Assembly (NCBI GenBank): GCA_902775355.1
Contig: CACYLY010000001.1
Coordinates: forward strand, 1-64,000
DNA length: 64,000 nucleotides
From: Oscillospiraceae bacterium
Lineage (GTDB): Bacteria > Bacillota > Clostridia > Oscillospirales > Oscillospiraceae
Direction: 5' to 3'
Shown: positions 7,806 to 15,323 of the stretch, one piece after another
Numbering within the stretch: position 1 is the first letter of the stretch
Layout of the letters: each line of letters starts with the position of its first letter
The notes under the pieces: generated by a model
The model's input: only the letters and a program-made list of their open reading frames with translations
Database searches by the model: none
What the model was told of the DNA's origin: nothing
Made by a program: the position numbers and the translations under genes

Positions 7806-8954
7806 TTAGAGAGCCCGCGTCCGGAGACGCCACAGGCGGAAGACCTGCTCGGCGGTGTCGGCCAGGTTTTGCCTGGCGTTTATCGGGTCCATTGCCTCCT
7901 CCAGGGTCGTGACGCGGCGGAGGATGGGGAAAAAGGCGTCGATCCCGGCGGCGTTGCAGGCTGCAGCGCCTTCGCCGAGGCTGCCGGCAAAGGCCAGCAC
8001 CGGCTTGCCGAAGCGCTTGGCCAGCCGGGCCGCGCCGATGGGGGCCTTGCCCATGCCCGTCTGCCGGTCCAGCCGGCCCTCTCCGGTGACCAGCAGGTCC
8101 GCGTCCCGCAGGAGATCGGCCAGGCCCGTCTCCTCCAGCACGATCTGCACGCCGGACTCCAGCCTTGCGTTCAGAAAGCTCTGGAAGGCAAAGCCCAGAC
8201 CGCCCGCCGCGCCGGTGCCGGGGGCTTCGGGGTCGGCTCCGGGAAAGAGCTCCGCCGTAAGCGCGGCGTAGCGGCCCAGCCAGCGGTCCATGGCCGGGAT
8301 GCTGTCCGGGTTCGCGCCCTTCTGGGGGCCGTAGACCGCGCTGCAGCCCCGGGGCCCGCAGAGGGGATTGTCCACGTCGCAGGCCACCCGGAAGCGGCAG
8401 TCCCGCAGCGCCGGCAGGGCGTCCCCGAAGGTGATCCGCCGGAGTCTTCTGAGACCCAGTGCGCCGGGGGAGATCTCTTCGCCCGCCTCGTCCAGAAAGC
8501 CGAAGCCCAGGGCCTGCAGCATGCCTGCGCCGCCGTCGTTGGTGGCGCTGCCGCCGATCCCAACCAGGAACTGCCGGCAGCCCCGGTCGATGGCGTGGCG
8601 CAGCAGCTCTCCCACGCCACGGGTGCCGGTGCGGAGAGGGTCGCGGCGATCCGGAGGGACCAGGGTCAGTCCCGCGGCGGAGGCCATCTCCAGGACGGCG
8701 GTGACCCCGTCCGGCAGGACGCCGTATTCTGCCTCCACCGGCTCTCCCAGGGGGCCGGTGACCCGGACCTGCCGGAGTGTTCCTCCCAGCCCGGCGGTCA
8801 AAGCGGCGACGGTGCCCTCGCCCCCGTCCGCCAGGGGACGGACCAGCACCTCCGCCTCCGGGTCCGCCCGGAGGATCCCCTCCCGCAGGGCCTGTCCGGC
8901 CTCCAGGGAGCTGAGACAGCCCTTCATGGAATCCATAGCCACGATCACGCGCAT
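7806..8954 (-). CDS. Glycerate kinase
   Basis: A 382-residue glycerate kinase of the GlxK/GarK family, which phosphorylates D-glycerate to phosphoglycerate with ATP. The N-terminal MDSMKGCLSS, the PLADGGEGT loop near residue 45 and the GIGGSATNDGGAGML motif are diagnostic. The start at 8954 is preferred because GAGG lies eight bases upstream; ATG 8960, two codons earlier, would be too close to it. The gene is convergent with the CHR pair. Whether it makes 2- or 3-phosphoglycerate cannot be read from sequence. Confidence 0.9.
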   Translation of the reverse strand: MRVIVAMDSMKGCLSSLEAGQALREGILRADPEAEVLVRPLADGGEGTVAALTAGLGGTLRQVRVTGPLGEPVEAEYGVLPDGVTAVLEMASAAGLTLVPPDRRDPLRTGTRGVGELLRHAIDRGCRQFLVGIGGSATNDGGAGMLQALGFGFLDEAGEEISPGALGLRRLRRITFGDALPALRDCRFRVACDVDNPLCGPRGCSAVYGPQKGANPDSIPAMDRWLGRYAALTAELFPGADPEAPGTGAAGGLGFAFQSFLNARLESGVQIVLEETGLADLLRDADLLVTGEGRLDRQTGMGKAPIGAARLAKRFGKPVLAFAGSLGEGAAACNAAGIDAFFPILRRVTTLEEAMDPINARQNLADTAEQVFRLWRLRTRAL

Positions 8955-9022
8955 GCCCATCGCCTCGTTTCGTCGATTCTTAACGCTATTGTACCATGCT
9001 TCCGGGAGAGATGGCAAGCGCG

Positions 9023-9979
9023 TCAGAGAAAAAGCCGGGAGAACCCATAGGCCAGCCCCGCGCCGAAAAACGCGCTCAGGATTCTCCCCGCCAGGTGCGG
9101 GGAGCTTTTTTCGTGGCCTTCCGCCAGAACCGCCAGGGTCTGGAAATGGACGGAGACGCCGCCCCAGCCCACTAAGGCCGCTGCCAGGGCCAGGTTCGTC
9201 GGCGAAAGGGAGAGGCCGCGAAGTGCGCCCACGCCGCCGCCCAGCTCCCAGAAGCCCAGGAGCAGGGCCCGGCTCTGCTGTTCGGAGAGACCGGAGAGGG
9301 CGGCCAGCCGCGCCTCCAGCGCCGTGAGAAAGCCGTTGGCCTCCAGCAGTCCCGTGAAGACCGTGAAGATCAGCACAAAGGCGCAGACGCTGAGGATGGC
9401 CGGCACCGCGCCCCGCACCGCTTCCGACAGCGCCCGGGAAAAGGGCGGCGCGGACGCGGGCGCTTCCTCCTCCTGGAAATCAGGCCCGCCGTCCCGGAGC
9501 AGGATCCCCGCCAGCACCGCCGCCAGGGCGTGGGCGGCGTAGAGCAGCAGGCCCGCCCGCACCGAGCCGAAGACCCCCGCGCCGATGGCCCCCACCAGAA
9601 AGGAGGGGCCGGAGTTGTTGCAGAAGCCCAGCAGCCGCTCGGCCTCCCGGGGAGAGATCCGGCCCTGCTCCGTGAGCTCCGCCAGATAGGCCGCCCCCAT
9701 GGGGTAGCCGCCGGTGAGGCCGATGAAGAGGGCCGTGGCCCCGGGGCCGGGGACGCCGAAGAGCCGCCGGGTCAAAGGCGATAGCTTTCGGCCCAGCAGC
9801 TGGGGAAAGCCCAGCTTGGCCAGCAGCAGGGAGACCACAAAGAAGGGGAACAGGGAGGGGACGATCAGCTCCCCGCACAGGCGCAGGCCCTCGGAGGCGC
9901 TGCGGATCACCGCGGGAGAGGCGGTGAGCAGAACGAAGAGGGCGCAGAGCGCCGCCAGGATCGGCAGGCTGCGTTTCAT
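9023..9979 (-). CDS. YlbJ-like sporulation membrane protein (nucleoside-recognition/gate domain)
   Basis: A 318-residue polytopic membrane protein with the gate-domain signature GLTGGYPMGA near residue 90 and CNNSGPSFLVG near residue 124, and about eight hydrophobic segments. YlbJ in Bacillus is a mother-cell sporulation membrane protein; this copy is shorter than the roughly 400-residue Bacillus protein. An AAAGGAG site lies upstream of the start. It is divergent from yqfC-yqfD, also sporulation genes. Transport by the gate domain is a family inference. Confidence 0.75.
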   Translation of the reverse strand: MKRSLPILAALCALFVLLTASPAVIRSASEGLRLCGELIVPSLFPFFVVSLLLAKLGFPQLLGRKLSPLTRRLFGVPGPGATALFIGLTGGYPMGAAYLAELTEQGRISPREAERLLGFCNNSGPSFLVGAIGAGVFGSVRAGLLLYAAHALAAVLAGILLRDGGPDFQEEEAPASAPPFSRALSEAVRGAVPAILSVCAFVLIFTVFTGLLEANGFLTALEARLAALSGLSEQQSRALLLGFWELGGGVGALRGLSLSPTNLALAAALVGWGGVSVHFQTLAVLAEGHEKSSPHLAGRILSAFFGAGLAYGFSRLFL

Positions 9980-10023
9980 GGTTTGGGCTCCTTTCCGTGA
10001 AGCCTTCTCCTTGAGGAGAAGGT

Positions 10024-10055
10024 GGCATCCGCCGATCTCACGCGAGGCGGATGAC
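10024..10055. repeat. REP-like hairpin in the ylbJ-yqfC divergent gap
   Basis: GGCATCCGCC ... GGCGGATGAC palindrome, same family as 3863-3894 and 13241-13272. It is preceded by a small ccttctcc/ggagaagg hairpin. Confidence 0.75.
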
Positions 10056-10189
10056 GGATGAGGTGTCTGTGAAACAGCATATCGTGATTGCGGATCGTCT
10101 ATTGCTATGCGGAAAGGCCCGGCCCTATGCGCTGCGGTCTATCAGGCCGCCAGAGTGCATAGGGATGAATGAAACGGAGGTGGGCCGGG

Positions 10190-10459
10190 ATGAAACATCT
10201 GCCGCTGGTCCAAAAACTGGGGGAGAAGCTGGAGCTGCCGGGGGAGGCCCTGGGCGAGCCGAAGCTCAGCATCTGGGGCGATCGGCTGGCTCTGCTGGAA
10301 AACCACGGGGGGATCCTGCACTGGAGCGACGAGCTGTTGGCGCTGCGCTGGGGCGGCGGGAGCCTGCTGCTCCACGGGGCGGATCTGCGGATCCGGGCCA
10401 TGGACGGAGCCGTCCTGCTGCTGAGTGGGACGCTGACAAAGCTGGAGTGGAAGGAGTAG
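10190..10459 (+). CDS. yqfC: Sporulation protein YqfC
   Basis: An 89-residue protein of the YqfC/YabP family. These small beta-rich proteins are made in the mother cell under SigmaE and act with YqfD at the engulfment/coat stage. The repetitive LxxxLxxH pattern (LALLENHGGILHWS, LLLHGADLRI, GAVLLLSGTLTKLEW) is typical. GGAGGT lies eight bases before ATG 10190, which rules out the longer frame. The stop is followed after three bases by yqfD. Assignment rests on pattern and synteny together. Confidence 0.85.
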   Translation: MKHLPLVQKLGEKLELPGEALGEPKLSIWGDRLALLENHGGILHWSDELLALRWGGGSLLLHGADLRIRAMDGAVLLLSGTLTKLEWKE

Positions 10460-10462
10460 GTC

Positions 10463-11626
10463 ATGCTGCATCTGTGGGAACGGATCCGGGGCCTGGCCCG
10501 GGTGGAGCTGAGGGGCGCGGAGCCGGAGAGGCTTCTGGAGCGCAGCCGCCTGGAGGGCCTGACGCTGCGGCACCTGGAGAGCCTGGACGCCTGCACCCTG
10601 CGCGCGGAGCTGCGGCAGGAGGAGCTGCCTGCGCTGGAGCGCCTTGCCAGGGGCTGCGGCTTTTCTTTGGAGCTGCTGTCCCTCCGGGGCGGGAGGCAGA
10701 CCGGGCGGCTGCTGCGGCGGCGCCGGGTCCTGCTGCTCTCGCTGCTGCTCATGGGCGCGGTCCTGGCTGCGTCCCAGCTCTTTGTGTGGCAGTTCCGGGT
10801 GCTGGGCTGTGAACGCCTGAGCCGGGGGCAGGTCCTCCGGGCTCTGGCGGACTGCGGGGTGGAGGCCGGTACCTTTGCCCCGGGGATCCGGCAGGAGGAG
10901 GTCCGCAGCCGGATGCTGACCCTGCTGCCGGAGCTGGAGTGGATGACGGTGAACGTTTCCGGCTCCCGGGCCACGGTGCTGGTGCGGGAGCGGCGGGAGA
11001 CGCCGGAGCTCCGCCGAACCGCGCCGGCGGATATCGTGGCTGCCCGGCCGGGGATCATCCGAAGCTGCACCGTACTGGAGGGCCTGGCCCTGGCGGAGCC
11101 GGGGGACGCGGTGCTGGAAGGAGAGATCCTGGTCAGCGGCAGCGTGGAGAGCCTGTCCCAGCCGCCCCGGCAGCTGCGGGCCATGGCGGAGATCCGGGCC
11201 GAAACCTGGCGGGAGCTCATTGCCGTCTGCCCCCTGGAAATGCTGCGGATCCGGGAGCAGGGGGCCGTCTCCCGGCGCTTTTCGCTGCTTTTGGGAAAAA
11301 ACTTGCGGTATTTGGACTGGATTCCGGGAAAAGGCCTTGACGAATGTGTTACAATCGTGCATGAATATACGGTGGGGGCGGAGGGGCTCTTTGCCCTGCC
11401 CCTGACCCTGCGCGTGGAGGAGCGGCGCGCCCTTCTCCCGACGGACGCCGCGGCGGACCGGACGGAGGAGATGAAGGCCGCCCTGCTGCGCCGCCTGGAA
11501 GCGGAGACCGACGGGGAGATCCTGGAGACCGGCTTCTCCGTGGGGCGGCGGGACGGGCTGCTGATCGTGACGCTGCAGGCCCACTGCCTGGAAAACATCG
11601 CGCAGACCAGAGAATACGTACCGTAA
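10463..11626 (+). CDS. yqfD: Sporulation protein YqfD
   Basis: A 387-residue protein with an N-terminal cytoplasmic region (about 1-88), one membrane segment (about 89-110, LLSLLLMGAVLAASQLFVW) and a large extracytoplasmic part containing a POTRA/FtsQ-like start (FRVLGCERLSRGQVLRAL). YqfD is a mother-cell membrane protein required for spore formation in Bacillus and is always paired with YqfC. The C-terminal KGLDECVTIVHEYTVG region is well conserved in the family. It is co-transcribed with yqfC and followed by phoH. Confidence 0.9.
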   Translation: MLHLWERIRGLARVELRGAEPERLLERSRLEGLTLRHLESLDACTLRAELRQEELPALERLARGCGFSLELLSLRGGRQTGRLLRRRRVLLLSLLLMGAVLAASQLFVWQFRVLGCERLSRGQVLRALADCGVEAGTFAPGIRQEEVRSRMLTLLPELEWMTVNVSGSRATVLVRERRETPELRRTAPADIVAARPGIIRSCTVLEGLALAEPGDAVLEGEILVSGSVESLSQPPRQLRAMAEIRAETWRELIAVCPLEMLRIREQGAVSRRFSLLLGKNLRYLDWIPGKGLDECVTIVHEYTVGAEGLFALPLTLRVEERRALLPTDAAADRTEEMKAALLRRLEAETDGEILETGFSVGRRDGLLIVTLQAHCLENIAQTREYVP

Positions 11627-11639
11627 AGGAAGAGTGCAC

Positions 11640-12656
11640 ATGATCGATAAAACCATCGAAGTGGAACGGATGGACGACGTGATCCAGGTTTTCGGCTCCT
11701 TTGACCAGAACCTGCGGATCATTGAGAGCGAGCTGGGGGTCAAGGTCCTGGACCGGGACGATCAGCTCCATATCTGCGGCGAGGCCGAGGACGTGATGCT
11801 GGCCGAGAAGGCCATCAACGGCCTGCTGAGCCTGGCGGCCCGGGGCGAGAACATCGACGCCCAGAACGTCCGCTATATCCTGAAGCTGGTCAGCGAGGGG
11901 AAGGAGAAGCAGATCGACGAGCTGGCGGGAGACGTGATCTGCATCACCGCCAAGGGCAAGCCCATCAAGCCCAAGACCCTGGGCCAGCGGGACTACTGCC
12001 AGGCCATCAAGGACAACACCGTGACCCTGGGCATCGGCCCCGCCGGTACCGGCAAGACCTATCTGGCCGTGGCCGCCGCCGTGGCCGCCTTCCGGGCCGA
12101 GGAGGTCAACCGCATCATCCTCACCCGCCCCGCGGTGGAGGCCGGTGAGCGCCTGGGCTTTTTGCCCGGCGACCTGCAGAGCAAGGTGGACCCCTATCTG
12201 CGCCCTCTGTACGACGCGCTCTTTGACATGCTGGGCCCGGACACCTACCAGAAATACCTGGAGCGGGGCAACATCGAGGTGGCCCCGCTGGCCTATATGC
12301 GCGGCCGCACCCTGGACGACAGCTTCATCATCCTGGACGAGGCCCAGAACACCTCCCGGGAGCAGATGAAGATGTTCCTCACCCGCATCGGCTTCGGCTC
12401 CAAGGTCGTCATCACCGGCGACATCACCCAGATCGACCTGCCCGAGGACAAGGTCAGCGGCCTGAAGGTGGCCATGAAGGTGCTGGACGGCATCGACGAC
12501 ATCGCCATCTGCACCCTCACCGGGGCGGACGTGGTGCGTCACCGCCTGGTGCAGAAAATCATTGAGGCCTATGAGGTTTACGACAAGAAGAATCCGCCGG
12601 AGACTTCGAAGAAGCCCCAGGGCCCGGCTCCGCGGCCCCGGTTCCGGAAACTGTAA
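11640..12656 (+). CDS. phoH: PhoH-family ATPase
   Basis: A 338-residue PhoH-like P-loop ATPase: an N-terminal KH-like region (about 1-70), Walker A GPAGTGKT at 133-140, and [10 protein letters not shown] as Walker B. PhoH proteins are predicted RNA-linked ATPases, usually encoded beside ybeY as here. ATG 11640 is favoured over GTG 11634 because GGAAG is seven bases before it. The stop is followed by a heptamer repeat before ybeY. Confidence 0.9.
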   Translation: MIDKTIEVERMDDVIQVFGSFDQNLRIIESELGVKVLDRDDQLHICGEAEDVMLAEKAINGLLSLAARGENIDAQNVRYILKLVSEGKEKQIDELAGDVICITAKGKPIKPKTLGQRDYCQAIKDNTVTLGIGPAGTGKTYLAVAAAVAAFRAEEVNRIILTRPAVEAGERLGFLPGDLQSKVDPYLRPLYDALFDMLGPDTYQKYLERGNIEVAPLAYMRGRTLDDSFIILDEAQNTSREQMKMFLTRIGFGSKVVITGDITQIDLPEDKVSGLKVAMKVLDGIDDIAICTLTGADVVRHRLVQKIIEAYEVYDKKNPPETSKKPQGPAPRPRFRKL

Positions 12657-12660
12657 GACA

Positions 12661-12688
12661 ATTCGGAATTCGGAGTTCGGAATTCGGA
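12661..12688 (+). repeat. Heptamer tandem repeat (ATTCGGA)4
   Basis: Units ATTCGGA, ATTCGGA, GTTCGGA, ATTCGGA begin five bases after the phoH stop. Same period as the TTCGTAG tracts but a different unit. Confidence 0.85.
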
Positions 12689-12718
12689 ATGGTACGTCTG
12701 ACGAAGGGAGAAAGAAGC

Positions 12719-13198
12719 ATGAACCATGAGATCTATGTGAGCCGGGAGGTCAGGAACCTGGGCCACAACAACGCCGCCCGCCTCATCAAGGCCGCCGCCG
12801 TCCACGCCCTGCAGGCGGAGAAAATAGACGCCGACTGCATCATCTCCGTCATGCTGACCGACGGCGAGGGCATCCGCCGGGTCAACCGGGAATTCCGGGG
12901 CATCGACAAGGAGACGGACGTGCTGTCCTTTCCCCTGAACGAGCTGGAGCCCGGGCGTTTCGACGCGGCGCTCTGCGAGCGGGATTTGGACAGCAGCGCC
13001 GTGCTGCTGGGGGACATGATGATCTCCCTGCCCCGCTGCGAGGAGCAGGGGATCGAGTTCGGCCACGGCTTCGACCGGGAGATCCAGTATCTGACGGTCC
13101 ATTCCGTGCTGCACCTGCTGGGCTACGACCATATGGACGAGGGGCCCATGAAGGCGCAGATGCGCGCCCGGGAGAAGGAGATCCTGGGGGACGAATAG
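12719..13198 (+). CDS. ybeY: Endoribonuclease YbeY
   Basis: YbeY is a zinc endoribonuclease needed for 16S rRNA 3'-end maturation and ribosome quality control. The 159-residue protein has the zinc site in the motif HSVLHLLGYDH near the C-terminus and the conserved EIQYLTVHS lead-in. The start has GAAGGGAG upstream. The TAG stop forms the beginning of a TTCGTAG-type heptamer tract, so the repeat abuts or overlaps the gene end as at walJ. Confidence 0.95.
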   Translation: MNHEIYVSREVRNLGHNNAARLIKAAAVHALQAEKIDADCIISVMLTDGEGIRRVNREFRGIDKETDVLSFPLNELEPGRFDAALCERDLDSSAVLLGDMMISLPRCEEQGIEFGHGFDREIQYLTVHSVLHLLGYDHMDEGPMKAQMRAREKEILGDE

Positions 13199-13216
13199 TT
13201 CGTAGTTCGTAGTTTT
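13196..13216 (+). repeat. Heptamer repeat (TAGTTCG) overlapping the ybeY stop
   Basis: Two full units and a partial third; the first TAG is the ybeY stop codon. Confidence 0.8.
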
Positions 13217-13240
13217 TAGGAGAAACGGAGATACCCCTCA

Positions 13241-13272
13241 GTCATCCGCCTCGCGGGAGATCGGCGGATGAC
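13241..13272. repeat. REP-like hairpin before era
   Basis: GTCATCCGCC ... GGCGGATGAC, inverted relative to the copies at 3863 and 10024, followed by a ctccccttaggcaggggag hairpin. Confidence 0.75.
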
Positions 13273-13321
13273 AGCTCCCCTTAGGCAGGGGAGCCTACAA
13301 GGAAGTACGGAGGATATTGAA

Positions 13322-14209
13322 ATGACGAAATCTGCAATGATTACCCTGTGCGGGCGGGCCAATGTGGGCAAGTCCACCCTTGTCAACGCCCTGGTGGGGG
13401 AAAAGGTGGCCATCGTGTCCGACAAGCCCCAGACCACCCGCAACCGCATCACCGCCATCGTGAACCGTGGCGAGACCCAGTTCGTGCTGATGGACACCCC
13501 GGGCTTCCACAAGCCCCGGACCCGTCTGGGCGACTTTATGGTCAGCGTGGTGAAGGAAAGCGTGGCGGACGTGGACTGCGTGCTGCTGCTGGTGGAGCCG
13601 GTGGCGGCCATCGGTCCCCAGGAGGAAGAGCTGATCGCTCGCATCAAGCAGAGCGGCGTGCCCGCAATCCTGGTCATCAACAAGATCGACACCGTGGAGA
13701 AGACCCGGCTGCTGGAGGTCATCGCCCTCTATGCCCAGGCCTATGACTTTGCGGCCATCCTGCCCATCTCTGCCAAGACCGGTGACGGGCTGGAGGAGCT
13801 GATGGACGAGCTGGCCAAGTTTGCCGCGGAGGGGCCCCACTTCTTCCCGGAGGACATGATCACCGACCAGCCCGAGCGGCAGATCTGCGCGGAACTGGTG
13901 CGGGAGAAGCTGCTGCAGTGCCTGGACAAGGAGATCCCCCACGGCACCGCCGTGGAGGTCACCCGCTTTCATGAGCGGGACAGCGGCGTCATCGACCTGG
14001 AGGTCACCATCTACTGCGAGAAGGACAGCCACAAGGGCATCATCATCGGCAAAAAGGGCGCCATGCTCAAAAAGATCGGCGAGCTGGCCCGGCAGGAGAT
14101 CGAGGACTTCCTGGGCGCCAAGGTCTATCTGCAGACCTGGGTGAAGGTGAAGGAGAACTGGCGGGATTCCATGGCCCAGCTGCGCAACTTCGGCTTCACG
14201 GAGGACTGA
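13322..14209 (+). CDS. era: GTPase Era
   Basis: Era is an essential GTPase binding the 3' end of 16S rRNA during 30S assembly. The 295-residue protein has G1 GRANVGKS at 11-18, G3 DTPG, G4 NKID and a C-terminal KH domain with IIIGKKGAMLKKIG. GGAGG lies before ATG 13322; a longer frame upstream runs through repeats. The family's usual dgkA/cdd genes between ybeY and era are absent here. Confidence 0.97.
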   Translation: MTKSAMITLCGRANVGKSTLVNALVGEKVAIVSDKPQTTRNRITAIVNRGETQFVLMDTPGFHKPRTRLGDFMVSVVKESVADVDCVLLLVEPVAAIGPQEEELIARIKQSGVPAILVINKIDTVEKTRLLEVIALYAQAYDFAAILPISAKTGDGLEELMDELAKFAAEGPHFFPEDMITDQPERQICAELVREKLLQCLDKEIPHGTAVEVTRFHERDSGVIDLEVTIYCEKDSHKGIIIGKKGAMLKKIGELARQEIEDFLGAKVYLQTWVKVKENWRDSMAQLRNFGFTED

Positions 14210-14292
14210 GCGCCGCATCGTTTTGCAATTGCAAAAAACTGGCACGGGCATTTTGAGCGCCTCTGCGTAAAATAGAAGCAGAGGTGGTCAAT

Positions 14293-14454
14293 GTGGAACT
14301 CGACGCGATCTGGCAGACCTTCGCCGAGACCGGCGACCCCGTCTGCTACATGCTGTACAAGGCCGCCAAAAACCGGCGGCCGGAGAAGGAAGACGATCCG
14401 GGGAAGAGAGCGAAGCCCCGCGGGGATTCGCAAGAATCCCGGGTCACGGACTGA
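14293..14454 (+). CDS. YqzL-like small protein
   Basis: A 53-codon gene between era and recO. The translation starts MELDAIWQTFAETGDPVCYM followed by LYKAAKNRR. This matches the W-x2-F-x2-TG-(D/S)-x-x-x-YL-(L/M)-Y/F-K pattern of YqzL, which occupies exactly this slot in Bacillus. GTG 14293 has AGAGGT about seven bases upstream. The C-terminal half is charged and probably disordered. Its function is unknown in the family. The gene is short enough to be missed by length cut-offs. Confidence 0.7.
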   Translation: MELDAIWQTFAETGDPVCYMLYKAAKNRRPEKEDDPGKRAKPRGDSQESRVTD

Positions 14455-14466
14455 GGTTTACATAAC

Positions 14467-15204
14467 GTGTTTCAAACCACAAAGGGCCTCATCCTGCGGG
14501 AGGTCCGATACAAGGAAGCGGACCGGATCCTGACCATCCTCACCGAGTCCGACGGAAAGATCACCGCCAAGGCCCGGGGCGCTCTGCGGAAAAGCAGCCG
14601 CAGCGCCGCCGCCACCCAGCAGCTCACCTGGTCCGAGCTGACCCTCTTCGGCAACCGGGGCAAGTGGACCGTCAACGAGGGCAGCGTGCTGGAGGGCTTT
14701 GCGGGCCTACGCGGCGAGATCGAGCGGCTGGCTCTGGGCAGCTATTTCGCCGAGTGCCTGGAGGCCTTCGCCGTGGAGGATCAGCCGGACCCGGCCCTGC
14801 TGCAGTTAGGGCTCAATTCCCTCTACGCTCTCAGCGAGAAGCTGGGGGAGCGGGCAAAGATCAAGGCCGCCTTTGAGCTGCGTCTGGCCTGTCTGGCGGG
14901 CTTTCAGCCGGAGCTGGAGGCCTGCGTGATCTGCGGAAAGCCGGAGCCGGAGGACCCGCTGCTGGTCCTGGAGGACGGCGGCGTCTGCTGCCGGGCCTGC
15001 CGCAAGGCCTATGCCGGGGCTGTGCCTCTCATGAGCGGCGCGCTGGCGGCCCTGCGCTATGTGGCCGCGGCGCCGGCGAAAAAGCTCTTCTCCTTCGCCC
15101 TGGAGGGGGAGGACATGAAATCTTTTGCAAGAGCGGCGGAGCTGTATCTGCAGGCTCACGCCGAGCGGAGCTTTCCGACCCTGGCGTATTACAAGCAATT
15201 CTGA
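14467..15204 (+). CDS. recO: DNA repair protein RecO
   Basis: RecO loads RecA onto SSB-coated single strands together with RecR. The 245-residue protein has an N-terminal OB fold (FQTTKGLILREVRYKEADRI) and a helical C-terminal part with a zinc-binding CVICG ... CCRAC set of cysteines. It starts at GTG 14467, 12 bp after the yqzL-like stop, and lies in the usual era-yqzL-recO order. Confidence 0.92.
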   Translation: MFQTTKGLILREVRYKEADRILTILTESDGKITAKARGALRKSSRSAAATQQLTWSELTLFGNRGKWTVNEGSVLEGFAGLRGEIERLALGSYFAECLEAFAVEDQPDPALLQLGLNSLYALSEKLGERAKIKAAFELRLACLAGFQPELEACVICGKPEPEDPLLVLEDGGVCCRACRKAYAGAVPLMSGALAALRYVAAAPAKKLFSFALEGEDMKSFARAAELYLQAHAERSFPTLAYYKQF

Positions 15205-15226
15205 TCCGAGCTCTGCCGTTCTTCCC

Positions 15227-15302
15227 GTAGGGGAGGGGCTTGTCCCCTCCCGCGGACAGGAGGGCGGGGCGAAGATTCGGGAGGGGCAAGCCCCTCCCCT
15301 AC
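15227..15302. repeat. Long inverted repeat between recO and mutS2
   Basis: Arms GTAGGGGAGGGGCTTGTCCC / GGGGCAAGCCCCTCCCCTAC enclosing about 25 bp. A REP-type palindromic unit; it may also act as a terminator, though no T-run follows. Confidence 0.7.
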
Positions 15303-15323
15303 AAGAGATAACGGAGATTTGCC

